DNA of 22,748 nt. It comes from CAXSBR01 sp964236495. Its GTDB lineage: Bacteria > Actinomycetota > Actinomycetes > Mycobacteriales > Jatrophihabitantaceae. A program made the translations under genes and the position numbers. Below the pieces are notes generated by a model that saw only the letters and a program-made list of their open reading frames with translations, ran no database searches and was not told where the DNA came from. Below, piece by piece: positions 1 through 8,078 of the stretch. The stretch spans positions 1 through 22,748 of the forward strand of contig CAXSBR010000033.1 in NCBI GenBank assembly GCA_964236495.1, given 5' to 3'. Numbering within the stretch: the stretch's first letter is position 1; each line of letters starts with the position of its first letter.

Positions 1-1
1 T

Positions 2-658
2 CGCGCCTGGGGTCGATTGGGCTACCCCCGTCGTGCGCTGCGACTGCACCAGTGCTCTGAGGTGATCGTCGACGAGCACGGTGGGCAGGTCCCGACCGAT
101 TTGGACGCCCTGCTGGCGTTACCCGGCATCGGCGCCTATACCGCCAGGGCAGTGGCGACCTTCGCGTACGGCCAACGCCATGGAGTGGTCGACATCAACG
201 TTCGGCGCGTAGTCGCCCGGCTGGTGACGGGCCAGGCCGAGCCAGGTCCGCCGTCCACGCGGCGCGACCTGGCCGCGGTGGAGGCGCTGCTACCCGCGCC
301 CGCCGAAGCCGCTGCCGTTGCGGCCATCGCTTTGATGGAGTTGGGCGCGGTCTTCTGCACCGCCGCCCGACCGGCCTGCACGGACTGCCCGATCAGCGAC
401 GCATGCAGCTGGCGCCGAGATGGTTACCCGCCCTACACCGGCCCTCGTGCACGCACCCAGTCGTTTTCCGGCACGGATCGGCAGGTGCGCGGGCTATTGA
501 TGGCCGTTATACGGGGCACGCCCGACCCGGTGGACCGGGCAACGTTGGACATTGTGTGGGCGGAACCGATCCAGCGCGAGCGGGCGCTTCGCGGGCTGAT
601 CATCGACGGACTGGTAGCGGCACTGCCAGACGATCGGTTTGCACTTCCCACTCGCTGA
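2..658 (+). CDS. mutY: A/G-specific adenine glycosylase MutY, C-terminal part (5' end outside window)
   Basis: MutY removes adenine mispaired with 8-oxoguanine or guanine in base-excision repair. The reading frame is open from base 2 and already inside the protein (AWGRLGYPRRALRLH), so the start and the catalytic Glu lie upstream of the window. Visible parts: the helix-hairpin-helix LPGIGAYTARAV, the catalytic Asp in VVDINVRRV, and the iron-sulfur loop with spacing C-x6-C-x2-C-x5-C (CTAARPACTDCPISDAC). The tail after the cluster (DRQVRGLLMAV to RFALPTR, TGA at 656-658) resembles mycobacterial MutY and is short, so the 8-oxoG-recognition domain is reduced compared with E. coli. It is convergent with clpC1, and a hairpin separates the two. 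The internal TTG at 17 is not the real start. The related glycosylase Nth uses the same iron-sulfur spacing, but the VDINVRRV and LPGIGAYTA signatures favour MutY. Confidence 0.93.
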   Translation, partial: RAWGRLGYPRRALRLHQCSEVIVDEHGGQVPTDLDALLALPGIGAYTARAVATFAYGQRHGVVDINVRRVVARLVTGQAEPGPPSTRRDLAAVEALLPAPAEAAAVAAIALMELGAVFCTAARPACTDCPISDACSWRRDGYPPYTGPRARTQSFSGTDRQVRGLLMAVIRGTPDPVDRATLDIVWAEPIQRERALRGLIIDGLVAALPDDRFALPTR

Positions 659-713
659 GCGCCACCGACACCGCAGGCAGTGACAGGACGGCCGCTACCG
701 CCGCACAACGCAA

Positions 714-747
714 AACCGGGCCGTCAGCATGTGCTGACGGCCCGGTT
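714..747. terminator. bidirectional hairpin terminator between mutY and clpC1
   Basis: A perfect 16-bp inverted repeat (AACCGGGCCGTCAGCA, 2-nt centre, then its exact complement) lies 55 bases after the mutY stop and 14 bases beyond the clpC1 stop. Read on the minus strand the stem runs into TTTT, so it looks like a classical intrinsic terminator for clpC1. On the plus strand the U-tract is poor (TTCTGG), but the stem could still terminate mutY. Confidence 0.85.
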
Positions 748-761
748 CTGGAACTGCGCGA

Positions 762-3263
762 CTACGGCTTGCTGAGGTCCACCGTGGGTGGCACATCGGG
801 CAGCTCGGCCAGCTTGTCCTCACCGCGGAAGGTGAAGGCGTCCTTGCCGTCCTCGCCCGGCGCCACGTCGACCACAACGATCTGGCCGGCGTGCAATTCG
901 CCGTAGAGGATCTTCTCGCTGAGCGAGTCCTCGATTTCGCGCTGGATGGTGCGGCGCAGCGGCCGCGCGCCCAGCACTGGGTCGTAACCCTTCTTGCCCA
1001 GCAGTGCCTTCGCCGCGGGGGTGAGCTCCATGCCCATGTCCTTGTTCTTCAGCTGTACGTCGACACGGTGCACCATCAGGTCAACGATCGAGAGAATCTC
1101 GTCCTCGGTGAGCTGGTGGAACACGATGATGTCGTCGATACGGTTGAGGAACTCAGGCCGGAAGTGCTGCTTGAGCTCGTCGTTCACCTTCTGCTTCATC
1201 CGCTCGTAATTAGAGGCGTTGTCGTTGGCGCCGGTGAAGCCCAGCCCCACCGCCTTCGCAACGTCGCGGGTACCCAGGTTGGTCGTCAGGATCAGGACAG
1301 TGTTCTTGAAGTCCACGATCCGGCCCTGACCATCGGTCAGGCGGCCGTCCTCAAGCACCTGCAGCAGCGTGTTGAACACGTCGGGGTGAGCTTTCTCGAC
1401 CTCGTCGAACAGCACCACGCTGAACGGCTTGCGGCGCACCTTCTCGGTCAGCTGACCGCCCTCGTCGTAGCCGACGTAGCCCGGAGGTGCACCGACCAGG
1501 CGGGACACGGTGTAGCGATCGTGGTACTCGCTCATGTCGAGCTGGATGAGTGCGTCGGCGTCGCCGAACAGGAATTCGGCCAGCGTCTTGGACAGCTCGG
1601 TCTTACCGACGCCCGATGGTCCGGCGAAGATGAACGAGCCGCCGGGACGCTTCGGGTCCTTCAGGCCGGCCCGGGTGCGCCGAATTGCCTGCGAGACTGC
1701 CTTGATCGCCTGCTCCTGGCCGACGACGCGCTTGTGCAGCTCGTCCTCCATGCGCAGCAACCGCGAGGTCTCCTCCTCGGTCAGCTTGAACACCGGAATG
1801 CCGGTCCAGGCCGCCAGAACTTCGGCGATCTGCTCGTCGTCGACCTCGGAGATGACATCGAGGTCGCCGGCTTTCCACTCGCGCTCACGTTGCGCCTTGT
1901 CGCCCAGCAGCGTCTTCTCCTTGTCGCGCAGGGACGCGGCCTTCTCGAAGTCCTGGGCGTCGATGGCCGATTCCTTCTCCCGACGTACGTCGGAAATGCG
2001 GTCGTCGAACTCGCGCAGATCCGGCGGTGCGGTCATCCGACGAATGCGCATCCGTGACCCTGCCTCGTCGATGAGGTCGATCGCCTTATCGGGCAGGAAC
2101 CGGTCGGAGATGTAGCGGTCGGCCAAACCGGCCGCGGCGACGAGTGCGGAGTCGGTGATGGAGACGCGGTGGTGGGCCTCGTACCGGTCGCGCAACCCCT
2201 TCAGGATCTCGATGGTGTGCGCCACTGAAGGCTCTCCCACCTGAACGGGCTGGAAGCGGCGCTCCAGCGCGGCGTCCTTCTCGAGGTGCTTGCGGTACTC
2301 GTCCAGGGTGGTGGCACCGATTGTCTGCAGCTCTCCGCGAGCCAGCATCGGCTTGAGGATCGACGCCGCGTCGATGGCACCCTCCGCAGCACCGGCACCG
2401 ACGAGAGTGTGGATCTCGTCGATGAACATGATGATGTCGCCACGAGTGCGGATCTCCTTGAGCACCTTCTTCAGGCGCTCCTCGAAGTCACCGCGGTAAC
2501 GCGAACCCGCAACCAGCGACCCGAGGTCCAGGGTGTAGAGCTGCTTGTCCTTGAGCGTCTCAGGCACCTCGCCGTTGACGATCGCCTGCGCCAAGCCTTC
2601 GACGACGGCGGTCTTACCCACGCCAGGCTCGCCGATCAGCACCGGGTTGTTCTTCGTGCGGCGGCTGAGCACCTGCATCAGGCGCTCGATCTCCTTCTCG
2701 CGCCCGATCACCGGGTCCAGCTTGCCCTCGCGGGCAGCGGCGGTGAGGTTGCGGCCGAACTGGTCGAGCACCAGCGACGTGGACGGCGTGCCACCCTCGG
2801 TAGCGGTGCCGGCCGGCTCCTTGGACTGGTAGCCGTTGAGCAGCTGGATGACCTGCTGGCGGACCTTGTTCAGATCGGCGCCCAGCTTCACCAGTACCTG
2901 CGCGGCAACGCCCTCGCCCTCGCGGATGAGGCCGAGCAGGATGTGCTCGGTGCCGATGTAATTGTGGCCCAACTGCAGCGCCTCGCGCAGCGAGAGCTCC
3001 AACACCTTCTTGGCTCGGGGGGTGAACGGGATGTGCCCGCTGGGCGCCTGCTGGCCCTGGCCGATGATCTCCTCGACCTGCTGGCGGACGGCTTCCAGCG
3101 AGATCCCCAACGACTCGAGCGCCTTGGCTGCAACGCCTTCGCCCTCGTGGATGAGACCGAGCAAGATGTGCTCGGTTCCGATGTAGTTGTGGTTGAGCAT
3201 GCGGGCCTCTTCTTGGGCCAGCACGACAACCCGACGCGCTCGGTCGGTGAACCTCTCGAACAT
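762..3263 (-). CDS. clpC1: ClpC1, AAA+ unfoldase of the Clp protease
   Basis: ClpC1 is the hexameric ATPase that unfolds substrates and feeds them to ClpP1P2 in the cytoplasm; it is essential in mycobacteria. The 833-aa product has two Clp_N repeats (about 1-145; NYIGTEHILLGLI occurs twice), a first AAA+ domain with Walker A GEPGVGKT (211-218) and Walker B IIMFIDEI (277-284), a UVR-like middle domain (about 418-455), a second AAA+ domain with GPSGVGKT (548-555) and VVLFDEVEKAH (616-626), and a GLGF loop (673-676) that docks ClpP. Phe2 and Phe80, the cyclomarin-contacting residues of the M. tuberculosis protein, are present. Start ATG at 3263 follows an AAAGGAG ribosome site. The family is about 848 aa in M. 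tuberculosis; the C-terminal tail here is slightly shorter. The gene stands alone after a long spacer from lsr2, suggesting its own promoter. Confidence 0.98.
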   Translation of the reverse strand: MFERFTDRARRVVVLAQEEARMLNHNYIGTEHILLGLIHEGEGVAAKALESLGISLEAVRQQVEEIIGQGQQAPSGHIPFTPRAKKVLELSLREALQLGHNYIGTEHILLGLIREGEGVAAQVLVKLGADLNKVRQQVIQLLNGYQSKEPAGTATEGGTPSTSLVLDQFGRNLTAAAREGKLDPVIGREKEIERLMQVLSRRTKNNPVLIGEPGVGKTAVVEGLAQAIVNGEVPETLKDKQLYTLDLGSLVAGSRYRGDFEERLKKVLKEIRTRGDIIMFIDEIHTLVGAGAAEGAIDAASILKPMLARGELQTIGATTLDEYRKHLEKDAALERRFQPVQVGEPSVAHTIEILKGLRDRYEAHHRVSITDSALVAAAGLADRYISDRFLPDKAIDLIDEAGSRMRIRRMTAPPDLREFDDRISDVRREKESAIDAQDFEKAASLRDKEKTLLGDKAQREREWKAGDLDVISEVDDEQIAEVLAAWTGIPVFKLTEEETSRLLRMEDELHKRVVGQEQAIKAVSQAIRRTRAGLKDPKRPGGSFIFAGPSGVGKTELSKTLAEFLFGDADALIQLDMSEYHDRYTVSRLVGAPPGYVGYDEGGQLTEKVRRKPFSVVLFDEVEKAHPDVFNTLLQVLEDGRLTDGQGRIVDFKNTVLILTTNLGTRDVAKAVGLGFTGANDNASNYERMKQKVNDELKQHFRPEFLNRIDDIIVFHQLTEDEILSIVDLMVHRVDVQLKNKDMGMELTPAAKALLGKKGYDPVLGARPLRRTIQREIEDSLSEKILYGELHAGQIVVVDVAPGEDGKDAFTFRGEDKLAELPDVPPTVDLSKP

Positions 3264-3574
3264 GCCTTGCTCCTTTCCGAACCGCTATCTGACCAAGCAC
3301 GACGCCAGCTCGATCATCGGCGTCAGTACTGACAATTGCGTGCACGACCCTGGCGCCGGAACGAATCCGACGACTGGTGGAACCCTGCTCTTGCTGGAGC
3401 GCCCGCTGTAGTTCGGCCCAGAGTTGAAATCCGGTTTCCAGTCCGACTCAAGCGTAGTGCCCGAGCCTGCCCAGAGTCCTTGCAAGCCGGCCTGTGGATA
3501 CAGGCCTCACCGCCCGGCGAGCGCGGTATACCGAGTCAACGTGCCCCCCGCAGCGTTAATGCCGCAACACCGTC

Positions 3575-3588
3575 CGCCAAGAGCGAAC
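3575..3588. promoter_or_regulatory. possible ClgR-type operator upstream of clpC1
   Basis: CGCCAAGAGCGAAC fits the core CGCYNANRGCGWWS of the actinobacterial ClgR operator as I remember it; the weaker flanking W positions on the left do not match. It lies about 310 bp upstream of the clpC1 start. ClgR activates clp genes in corynebacteria, streptomycetes and mycobacteria, so the context fits, but a 14-bp degenerate motif can occur by chance and the distance is large. Confidence 0.35.
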
Positions 3589-3659
3589 ACCTCACGACCG
3601 AAGCTCCGAAGCGATCGCCGGACTAGAACGCGGTTCCAGTAAGCGGGTCCCAGCATGAT

Positions 3660-3750
3660 GGTCCGCCGACCTGGTCCGCCCACCTGGTCCGCCCACCTGG
3701 TCCGAGCAAGGTGGTCCCGGCAAGGTGGCACCGGCAAGGTGGCTCGACAA
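3660..3750. repeat. two adjacent short tandem arrays, 13 bp x3 and 14 bp x3, in the lsr2-clpC1 spacer
   Basis: Three copies of GGTCCGCCCACCT (3660-3672 with one mismatch, 3673-3685, 3686-3698) are followed by a partial copy, then three copies of GGTGGNNCCGGCAA type (3710-3723, 3724-3737, 3738-3750, the last shortened by one base). The two unit types are partly complementary (ACCT and GGTCC against AGGTGG and GGACC), so the transcript could fold. No coding sense is apparent. The remaining spacer, 3264-3659, carries no gene I can support; the promoter of clpC1 must lie there. Confidence 0.85.
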
Positions 3751-3756
3751 GCACAA

Positions 3757-3782
3757 CGCGCCCGGTCTGAAGACCGGGCGCG
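3757..3782 (-). terminator. hairpin terminator after lsr2
   Basis: A perfect 12-bp stem (CGCGCCCGGTCT, 2-nt centre, exact complement) begins 42 bases after the lsr2 stop in the direction of lsr2 transcription. It is followed on the minus strand by TTGTGC, so there is no strong U-tract, which is common in GC-rich actinobacteria. Confidence 0.7.
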
Positions 3783-3824
3783 ATTGCCGTGCAGTTGTTC
3801 AGTTGCCGATCAGATTGCGCTGAC

Positions 3825-4214
3825 TCAGCCTTCCCCGGAACCGGCCTGCTCGCCGTTGCCATCGCCGTGCGCGGCGTTGTAGGCCTCGACGATCGGCGCT
3901 GCGATACGGCCGCGGTCGCTGACCTCACGGCCGTTACGGCGCGCCCAGTCGCGAATTGCTTTGATCTGCTCGCGGTCGATGCGCGCGGCGGAGCGTCCGC
4001 TACCGGCGCGGGGCTGGCGCGTGCGGGTAGAACCATTGGAGCCACTCTTACGCGCGTGGCCGACAAACTCCGCCAGCGAATCGCGCAGCTGCCGAGCGTG
4101 ATCACCGCTCAGGTCGATCTCATATGACTGCCCATCGAGACCAAAAGACACCGTCTCTTCGGCCTGGCTGCCATCGAGATCATCTTCGAGCACCACGTGT
4201 ACACGCTTCGCCAT
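3825..4214 (-). CDS. lsr2: Lsr2 nucleoid-associated protein (H-NS-like xenogeneic silencer)
   Basis: Lsr2 bridges DNA, binds the minor groove of AT-rich sequence and silences horizontally acquired genes. The 129-aa product has the N-terminal dimerisation domain (about 1-60, DDLDGS, ETVSFGLDGQSYEIDL), a basic Ser/Arg-rich linker (about 57-78) and the C-terminal DNA-binding domain (79-114) with IDREQIKAIRDWARRNG and the RGR clamp at 101-103. M. tuberculosis Lsr2 is 112 aa; the extra length here is mostly a Gly/Glu tail after AYNAAH (HGDGNGEQAGSGEG). Start ATG 4214 has GGAGG seven bases upstream. The order clpC1, lsr2, lysS is the same as in M. tuberculosis. Confidence 0.97.
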   Translation of the reverse strand: MAKRVHVVLEDDLDGSQAEETVSFGLDGQSYEIDLSGDHARQLRDSLAEFVGHARKSGSNGSTRTRQPRAGSGRSAARIDREQIKAIRDWARRNGREVSDRGRIAAPIVEAYNAAHGDGNGEQAGSGEG

Positions 4215-4253
4215 TGCGTTTCCTCCGAGAGTTGTGAGTTGAAATGCGTTTTC

Positions 4254-4282
4254 ACCATAACAGCCGGACTATCTGCAATCAA
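4254..4282 (-). promoter_or_regulatory. candidate lsr2 promoter
   Basis: On the minus strand TTGATT (-35, 4277-4282) and TATGGT (-10, 4254-4259) are separated by 17 bases, 40 bases upstream of the lsr2 start. Each hexamer matches the housekeeping sigma consensus at four of six positions. The local stretch is more AT-rich than its surroundings. Assigned by eye only. Confidence 0.5.
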
Positions 4283-4349
4283 CCGCGCGCGCCGGACCGC
4301 CTACTAAGTTCACCGAGCCAGCTAACGCGCGAGGATGTGAGCCTCGTGG

Positions 4350-5843
4350 TCACGGTAACGGTTTGAGCAGGGGAAAAAGTATCGTGTCCCGGATGTTGCG
4401 TCCCGTCAGCAACATGATCAACCTGTCGACACCTAAACCCATGCCACCGGTAGGGGGCATCCCGTGTTCCAAAGCCAGCAGGAAATCCTCGTCCAGCTGC
4501 ATCGCCTCGGGATTACCGGCGCTGGCCGACAATGATTGTTCGACCAGCCGGCGGCGTTGCTCCACCGGGTCGGCAAGTTCTGTATATGCCGGTGCAAGTT
4601 CGGTTCCACCGATGACGAGGTCCCACGCCTCGGCCAGCCGCGGGTCTTTACGGTGCGGACGGGCAAGAGGGCGTACCGACACGGGATAGTCGCGAACAAA
4701 GGTCGGTTGCACCAGAGTGTGCTCGACCAGTTTTTCGTAGAGTTCGAGCACTATCTCGCCCGCGTTCCACTGTGGCAGCACGTCTACCTGCGCCTGCCGT
4801 GCGAGATCGATCAGAGCCCGCGCAGAGGTGTCGGGCGTCACCTGCTCGCCGAGCGCGCCCGAAACCGCTTCGTGCAGAGTCACCGATGCCCACTCGCCGA
4901 ACAGATCGATGTCAGTTCCGTCGGCGGCGCGCACGTCGGTAACGTCCAACGCCGCAGCGGCGCCGACGACGAGACGCTGCGTCAGCTGTGCCATGGAGTC
5001 GTAGTCGCCATAAGCGGCATAGGCCTCGAGCATCGTGAACTCCGGCGAGTGCGACGAGTCCACGCCTTCATTACGGAAGTTCCGGCCAATCTCGTACACG
5101 CGGTCCAATCCGCCCACGATTGCCCGCTTCAGGTAAAGCTCGAGCGCGATCCGCAACGACATCGAAAGATCGAAGGCGTTCAGATGCGTTTCGAACGGCC
5201 GGGCCGCAGCGCCACCGTGGATCGTTTGCAGGATCGGCGTCTCCAACTCGAGATAACCGTCTGCGTGCAGCGTCTCGCGCAAGGAGCGCAGCACCTCGGC
5301 CCGCGACCGGACCATCGCGCGTGCATCGGGTCGCACAATGAGATCCACGTAGCGCTGGCGTACTCTGTTTTCCTCCGTCAAGGGCTTATGCGCTACTGGT
5401 AGCGGCCGCAGGGCTTTTCCCGTCATGCGCCAGAAGTCGGCGAGCACGGACAGCTCGCCGCGCTTGGAAGCGATGACCAACCCGTGGACGAACACGTGGT
5501 CGCCGAGATCGACATAGGATTTCCACTCGGCCAGCAGGTCCTCGCCCACCGCTGCTGCAGACAACATAATCTGCAACTCGACACCGCCCTCACGCAAGGT
5601 TGCGAAACATAGTTTGCCGGTGTTGCGCACGAAAATGACGCGTCCGGTGATTCCGACCTGTTCGGTTGTCTCTGCACCGGGAGCTAGGTCGGGGTAGTCG
5701 GCGCGGATCTGGGCCAGCGAATGCGTTCGAGCCACTGTGGCCGGGAACGGAGCCCGGTCCGGCAACGTGATCAAGCGGTCGTACTTCGCCCGCCGAATCT
5801 GCATCTGTTCGGGCAGATCGTCAGTTAGTTCGTCGTCGGGCAC
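4350..5843 (-). CDS. lysS: lysyl-tRNA synthetase, class II
   Basis: Charges tRNA-Lys in the cytoplasm. The 497-aa product begins with a short acidic leader, then the OB-fold anticodon-binding domain (about 60-170; VGITGRVIFVRNTGKLCFATL) and the class II catalytic core. Motif 2 is visible as RNFRNEGVDSSHSPEFTMLEAY and motif 3 as GMGLGVDRLIMLLTGR near the C-terminus. The segment RVRQRYVDLI is the usual LysRS linker. M. tuberculosis LysS is about 505 aa. The start is GTG 5843 (GTG CCC GAC GAC) with only a weak ribosome site; the next in-frame Met (residue 14) is a less likely alternative. The gene points toward lsr2, with 135 bp between them containing the lsr2 promoter candidate, so the two are probably transcribed separately. 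Downstream synteny matches M. tuberculosis, but the upstream neighbour (marP) does not. Confidence 0.96.
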   Translation of the reverse strand: MPDDELTDDLPEQMQIRRAKYDRLITLPDRAPFPATVARTHSLAQIRADYPDLAPGAETTEQVGITGRVIFVRNTGKLCFATLREGGVELQIMLSAAAVGEDLLAEWKSYVDLGDHVFVHGLVIASKRGELSVLADFWRMTGKALRPLPVAHKPLTEENRVRQRYVDLIVRPDARAMVRSRAEVLRSLRETLHADGYLELETPILQTIHGGAAARPFETHLNAFDLSMSLRIALELYLKRAIVGGLDRVYEIGRNFRNEGVDSSHSPEFTMLEAYAAYGDYDSMAQLTQRLVVGAAAALDVTDVRAADGTDIDLFGEWASVTLHEAVSGALGEQVTPDTSARALIDLARQAQVDVLPQWNAGEIVLELYEKLVEHTLVQPTFVRDYPVSVRPLARPHRKDPRLAEAWDLVIGGTELAPAYTELADPVEQRRRLVEQSLSASAGNPEAMQLDEDFLLALEHGMPPTGGMGLGVDRLIMLLTGRNIRDTILFPLLKPLP

Positions 5844-6056
5844 TTGAGCTCAATTCTTCCGATGGGTGAACAGACGTAGATGGGATTGCTGTGAAGAATG
5901 CAGACAGCAGTGACGATCGAGAGCATGCAAGGCGGCGTACCGCCGTGCAGCCACATCCACGTCGAACGGTATTTCGATGCGATCCTGTGATACACGCGAG
6001 GTACCAGCAGTTTAGCCAAGCGCACCCGGTCGGTTTGCTTTTGGCGGGCGACTGCT

Positions 6057-7274
6057 TCAGCCGCGCAGGCAGGAACCGGTGGACCGCGACGTAGACGCAG
6101 TCCGGCCGGCGCGCGCGTCGGGCGTCACCTCGTGCGCGGTCAGCACGAACCCGGTGTCGGAAGAGTCCAGCGCCCGAGCGAAGATGACGCCGAGCACGGC
6201 GCCGTCCTGATCGAGAAGAGGTCCACCGGAATTGCCGGGTCGAACGCGGGCGCGGATCGCGTAGATCTCGCGCGTGACCCGCCTGCCGCCGTCTGACTGG
6301 TCGTAGATGGTGTAGCCCGTCACAGTCTCACGGTCGCGGATTCGCGCCGGGGAGACGGCGAACGGCCCGTTTTCGGGATAGCCCGCGGCGACTGCCGAAC
6401 TGCCTTGTCGGGCCGGCGCATTGGCAAACACCAGCGGCCGCACCGCCATTGTGGGGATTGTGGGCGGTGCGGGGACTGCCAGCACCGCGACGTCGCGAGC
6501 GGCGTCGAAGAGCACCACCCGGGCGGGAAGCTCGGCACCGTTGAGCTCGACGGACACCCTGGACATGCCCGCTACGACGTGGGCGTTGGTCATCACCCGG
6601 CGCGCGGCGTACAGGAACCCGCTGCCTTCACTGCCACCGGCGCAGCGTCCGCCGGCGAGCACCTTGACGATCGACGATCGCGCCCGTGCGATCGCCGACG
6701 ACTTCACCGCGGCAGTGTCGGGAGGCGCGACATCGTTGATGTGCGTTGCCTGCAAAGCTCCCAGAACCGCGGGGAAGCCGTTGCGGCCGGCCAGCGCGCG
6801 CACCGTCGAGTACGCCGAGCGCACCGGGTCGGGCACCACGGCGTCGACGGCGTGAACGATGCGTGACTGGCGGACCTCGCGCGACACCGCGGGCACGGGC
6901 GAGGAAGCCAACGGCAGCGCGAGTATCCAGACGACGAACAGCACGCCCAGACACGACAGCGCGGCGCCCAGCACCGAGTTCGCGGTGCGCGCCGACGTCC
7001 AGGTCAGGCGCGCCCGCAGCCGCCGGGCCACCGAGGCGCCGAGGATCTGCCCGAGCAAGGCGCCGAGGATCAGTACGACCAGGCCGACGGGATAGTGAGC
7101 CGAGCTGTTCGCGCCGGCCAGATACCCACTGACCGTCGGCGCCACCTTCGCTCCGGCCACGGCCCCGGCGATGAACCCGCCGATGGACAGCACACCGCTG
7201 ACCAGTCCGCTCCGATAGCCGGCCGACGCGTAGACGCCCAGTAGCAGCAGCACTACCGCGTCGGCGATGTTCAC
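6057..7274 (-). CDS. marP: MarP-type membrane-anchored serine protease
   Basis: MarP is a periplasmic trypsin-like protease needed for acid and oxidative stress resistance in M. tuberculosis. The 405-aa product has four hydrophobic N-terminal segments (about 5-18, 26-45, 62-82, 104-122; CvpA-like) and a chymotrypsin-fold domain. The catalytic triad can be read as H232 (MTNAHVVAG), D261 (AARDVAVLAV) and S349 (RPGNSGGPLLD). Cys211 and Cys402 match the two cysteines that form the redox-sensitive disulfide in the M. tuberculosis enzyme. I chose GTG 7274 because it overlaps the TGA of the upstream NUDIX gene by four bases (GTGA) and leaves VNIADAVVLLLLG as the N-terminus; the longer open frame to 7370 runs inside the NUDIX gene. 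Likely translationally coupled to it. Confidence 0.94.
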   Translation of the reverse strand: MNIADAVVLLLLGVYASAGYRSGLVSGVLSIGGFIAGAVAGAKVAPTVSGYLAGANSSAHYPVGLVVLILGALLGQILGASVARRLRARLTWTSARTANSVLGAALSCLGVLFVVWILALPLASSPVPAVSREVRQSRIVHAVDAVVPDPVRSAYSTVRALAGRNGFPAVLGALQATHINDVAPPDTAAVKSSAIARARSSIVKVLAGGRCAGGSEGSGFLYAARRVMTNAHVVAGMSRVSVELNGAELPARVVLFDAARDVAVLAVPAPPTIPTMAVRPLVFANAPARQGSSAVAAGYPENGPFAVSPARIRDRETVTGYTIYDQSDGGRRVTREIYAIRARVRPGNSGGPLLDQDGAVLGVIFARALDSSDTGFVLTAHEVTPDARAGRTASTSRSTGSCLRG

Positions 7275-8059
7275 ACCGTCGGCCCGGCTGTCGATCCATA
7301 CCGGCGAGAACCTGCCTGCAGGTGCGCCGGGATATCGCGGAACCGTTTCGGGTCCCAGTCGCGTCTCCACTCGCCCAGGATCAGCATGTGATCCAGCACC
7401 GAGGCCGTGAACCCCCAGATGAACAGACCATCGACTTCGAACGCTGGGCCGATGTATCCCGAGTCGCTGCGCACGCTGAAACGCGCCGCGGGATCAGCGA
7501 GATCGGCGACACCAACCTCGTGCACCGCGGCTACCTCCGCCGCGTCCAGGACTCCGACGCCGTGGCGGGCAGACCAGTGGGCCAACACCGGTGTGACGAC
7601 GTAACCCGACGGCGGTATGTAGAGCTCAGGCAGCGTTGCCAGCACGTGCACCGAAGCAGGGTTCAGCCCGATCTCCTCCTGCGCTTCACGCAGAGCAGTC
7701 GCGGCCGGGTCGGCGTCCTGCAGATCCGCGGCGCCACCGGGGAAAGCCACCTGGGCGGCGTGCCGGCGCAGCGTTCCGGCTCGCTCCAGCAGCACGACGT
7801 CTGCATCCGCACCGGCCCTGGCGTTGGGATCGGCGTTGGCTCGGGCTCCGGCGTCGGCTCTGTCGGCGTCGCCTGTTCCGGCCGCGCGATCGCCCAGAAG
7901 CACGAGCACCGCCGATGCCCGTGCGCTGCCATCTGCCGGTACCTGCATCCGGTTGCCCTCAGTCCACGGCATCGACACGGCCCGCCGACTCAGCCGGTCC
8001 GCCCAGTCGGGCAGCGTCAGCGGCAGATGCGTCGGCAGCTTCACCACTTCGCCGGTCAC
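7271..8059 (-). CDS. NUDIX hydrolase of the CoA pyrophosphatase (NudL-like) family
   Basis: Predicted to hydrolyse the pyrophosphate bond of CoA or related nucleotides. The family signature RRHAAQVAFPGGA (about 98-110) is followed by the NUDIX box GGAADLQDADP...TALREAQEEIGL (108-132), including R124-E125 and E128-E129 for metal binding; as in E. coli NudL the first Glu of the box is replaced. It is 262 aa from GTG 8059, close to the M. tuberculosis neighbour of marP (about 273 aa). The exact start is uncertain: in-frame GTG codons at residues 5 and 6 and Met30 are alternatives. Residues about 57-87 are an Ala/Asp/Gly low-complexity insertion (GDRAAGTGDADRADAGARAN), probably a surface loop. 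The gene ends in a four-base overlap with marP and starts 20 bp after nth. Confidence 0.88.
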   Translation of the reverse strand: MTGEVVKLPTHLPLTLPDWADRLSRRAVSMPWTEGNRMQVPADGSARASAVLVLLGDRAAGTGDADRADAGARANADPNARAGADADVVLLERAGTLRRHAAQVAFPGGAADLQDADPAATALREAQEEIGLNPASVHVLATLPELYIPPSGYVVTPVLAHWSARHGVGVLDAAEVAAVHEVGVADLADPAARFSVRSDSGYIGPAFEVDGLFIWGFTASVLDHMLILGEWRRDWDPKRFRDIPAHLQAGSRRYGSTAGPTV

Positions 8060-8078
8060 CGGATCGCTGCCTCGCCCA

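Noticed and set aside
891..2057. Long open frame on the plus strand across clpC1 (388 codons)
   Set aside because: It is the antisense shadow of ClpC1, with Leu/Val/Arg-rich composition and no known domain; such frames are expected in GC-rich DNA.
3660..3750. CRISPR array
   Set aside because: Units are only 13-14 bp with no spacers between them and no cas genes nearby; this is a simple tandem repeat.
5930..5945. Short inverted repeat (GGCGG-CGTA-CCGCC) in the lysS-marP spacer as a terminator
   Set aside because: A 5-bp stem with no U-tract is too weak and is expected by chance at this GC content.
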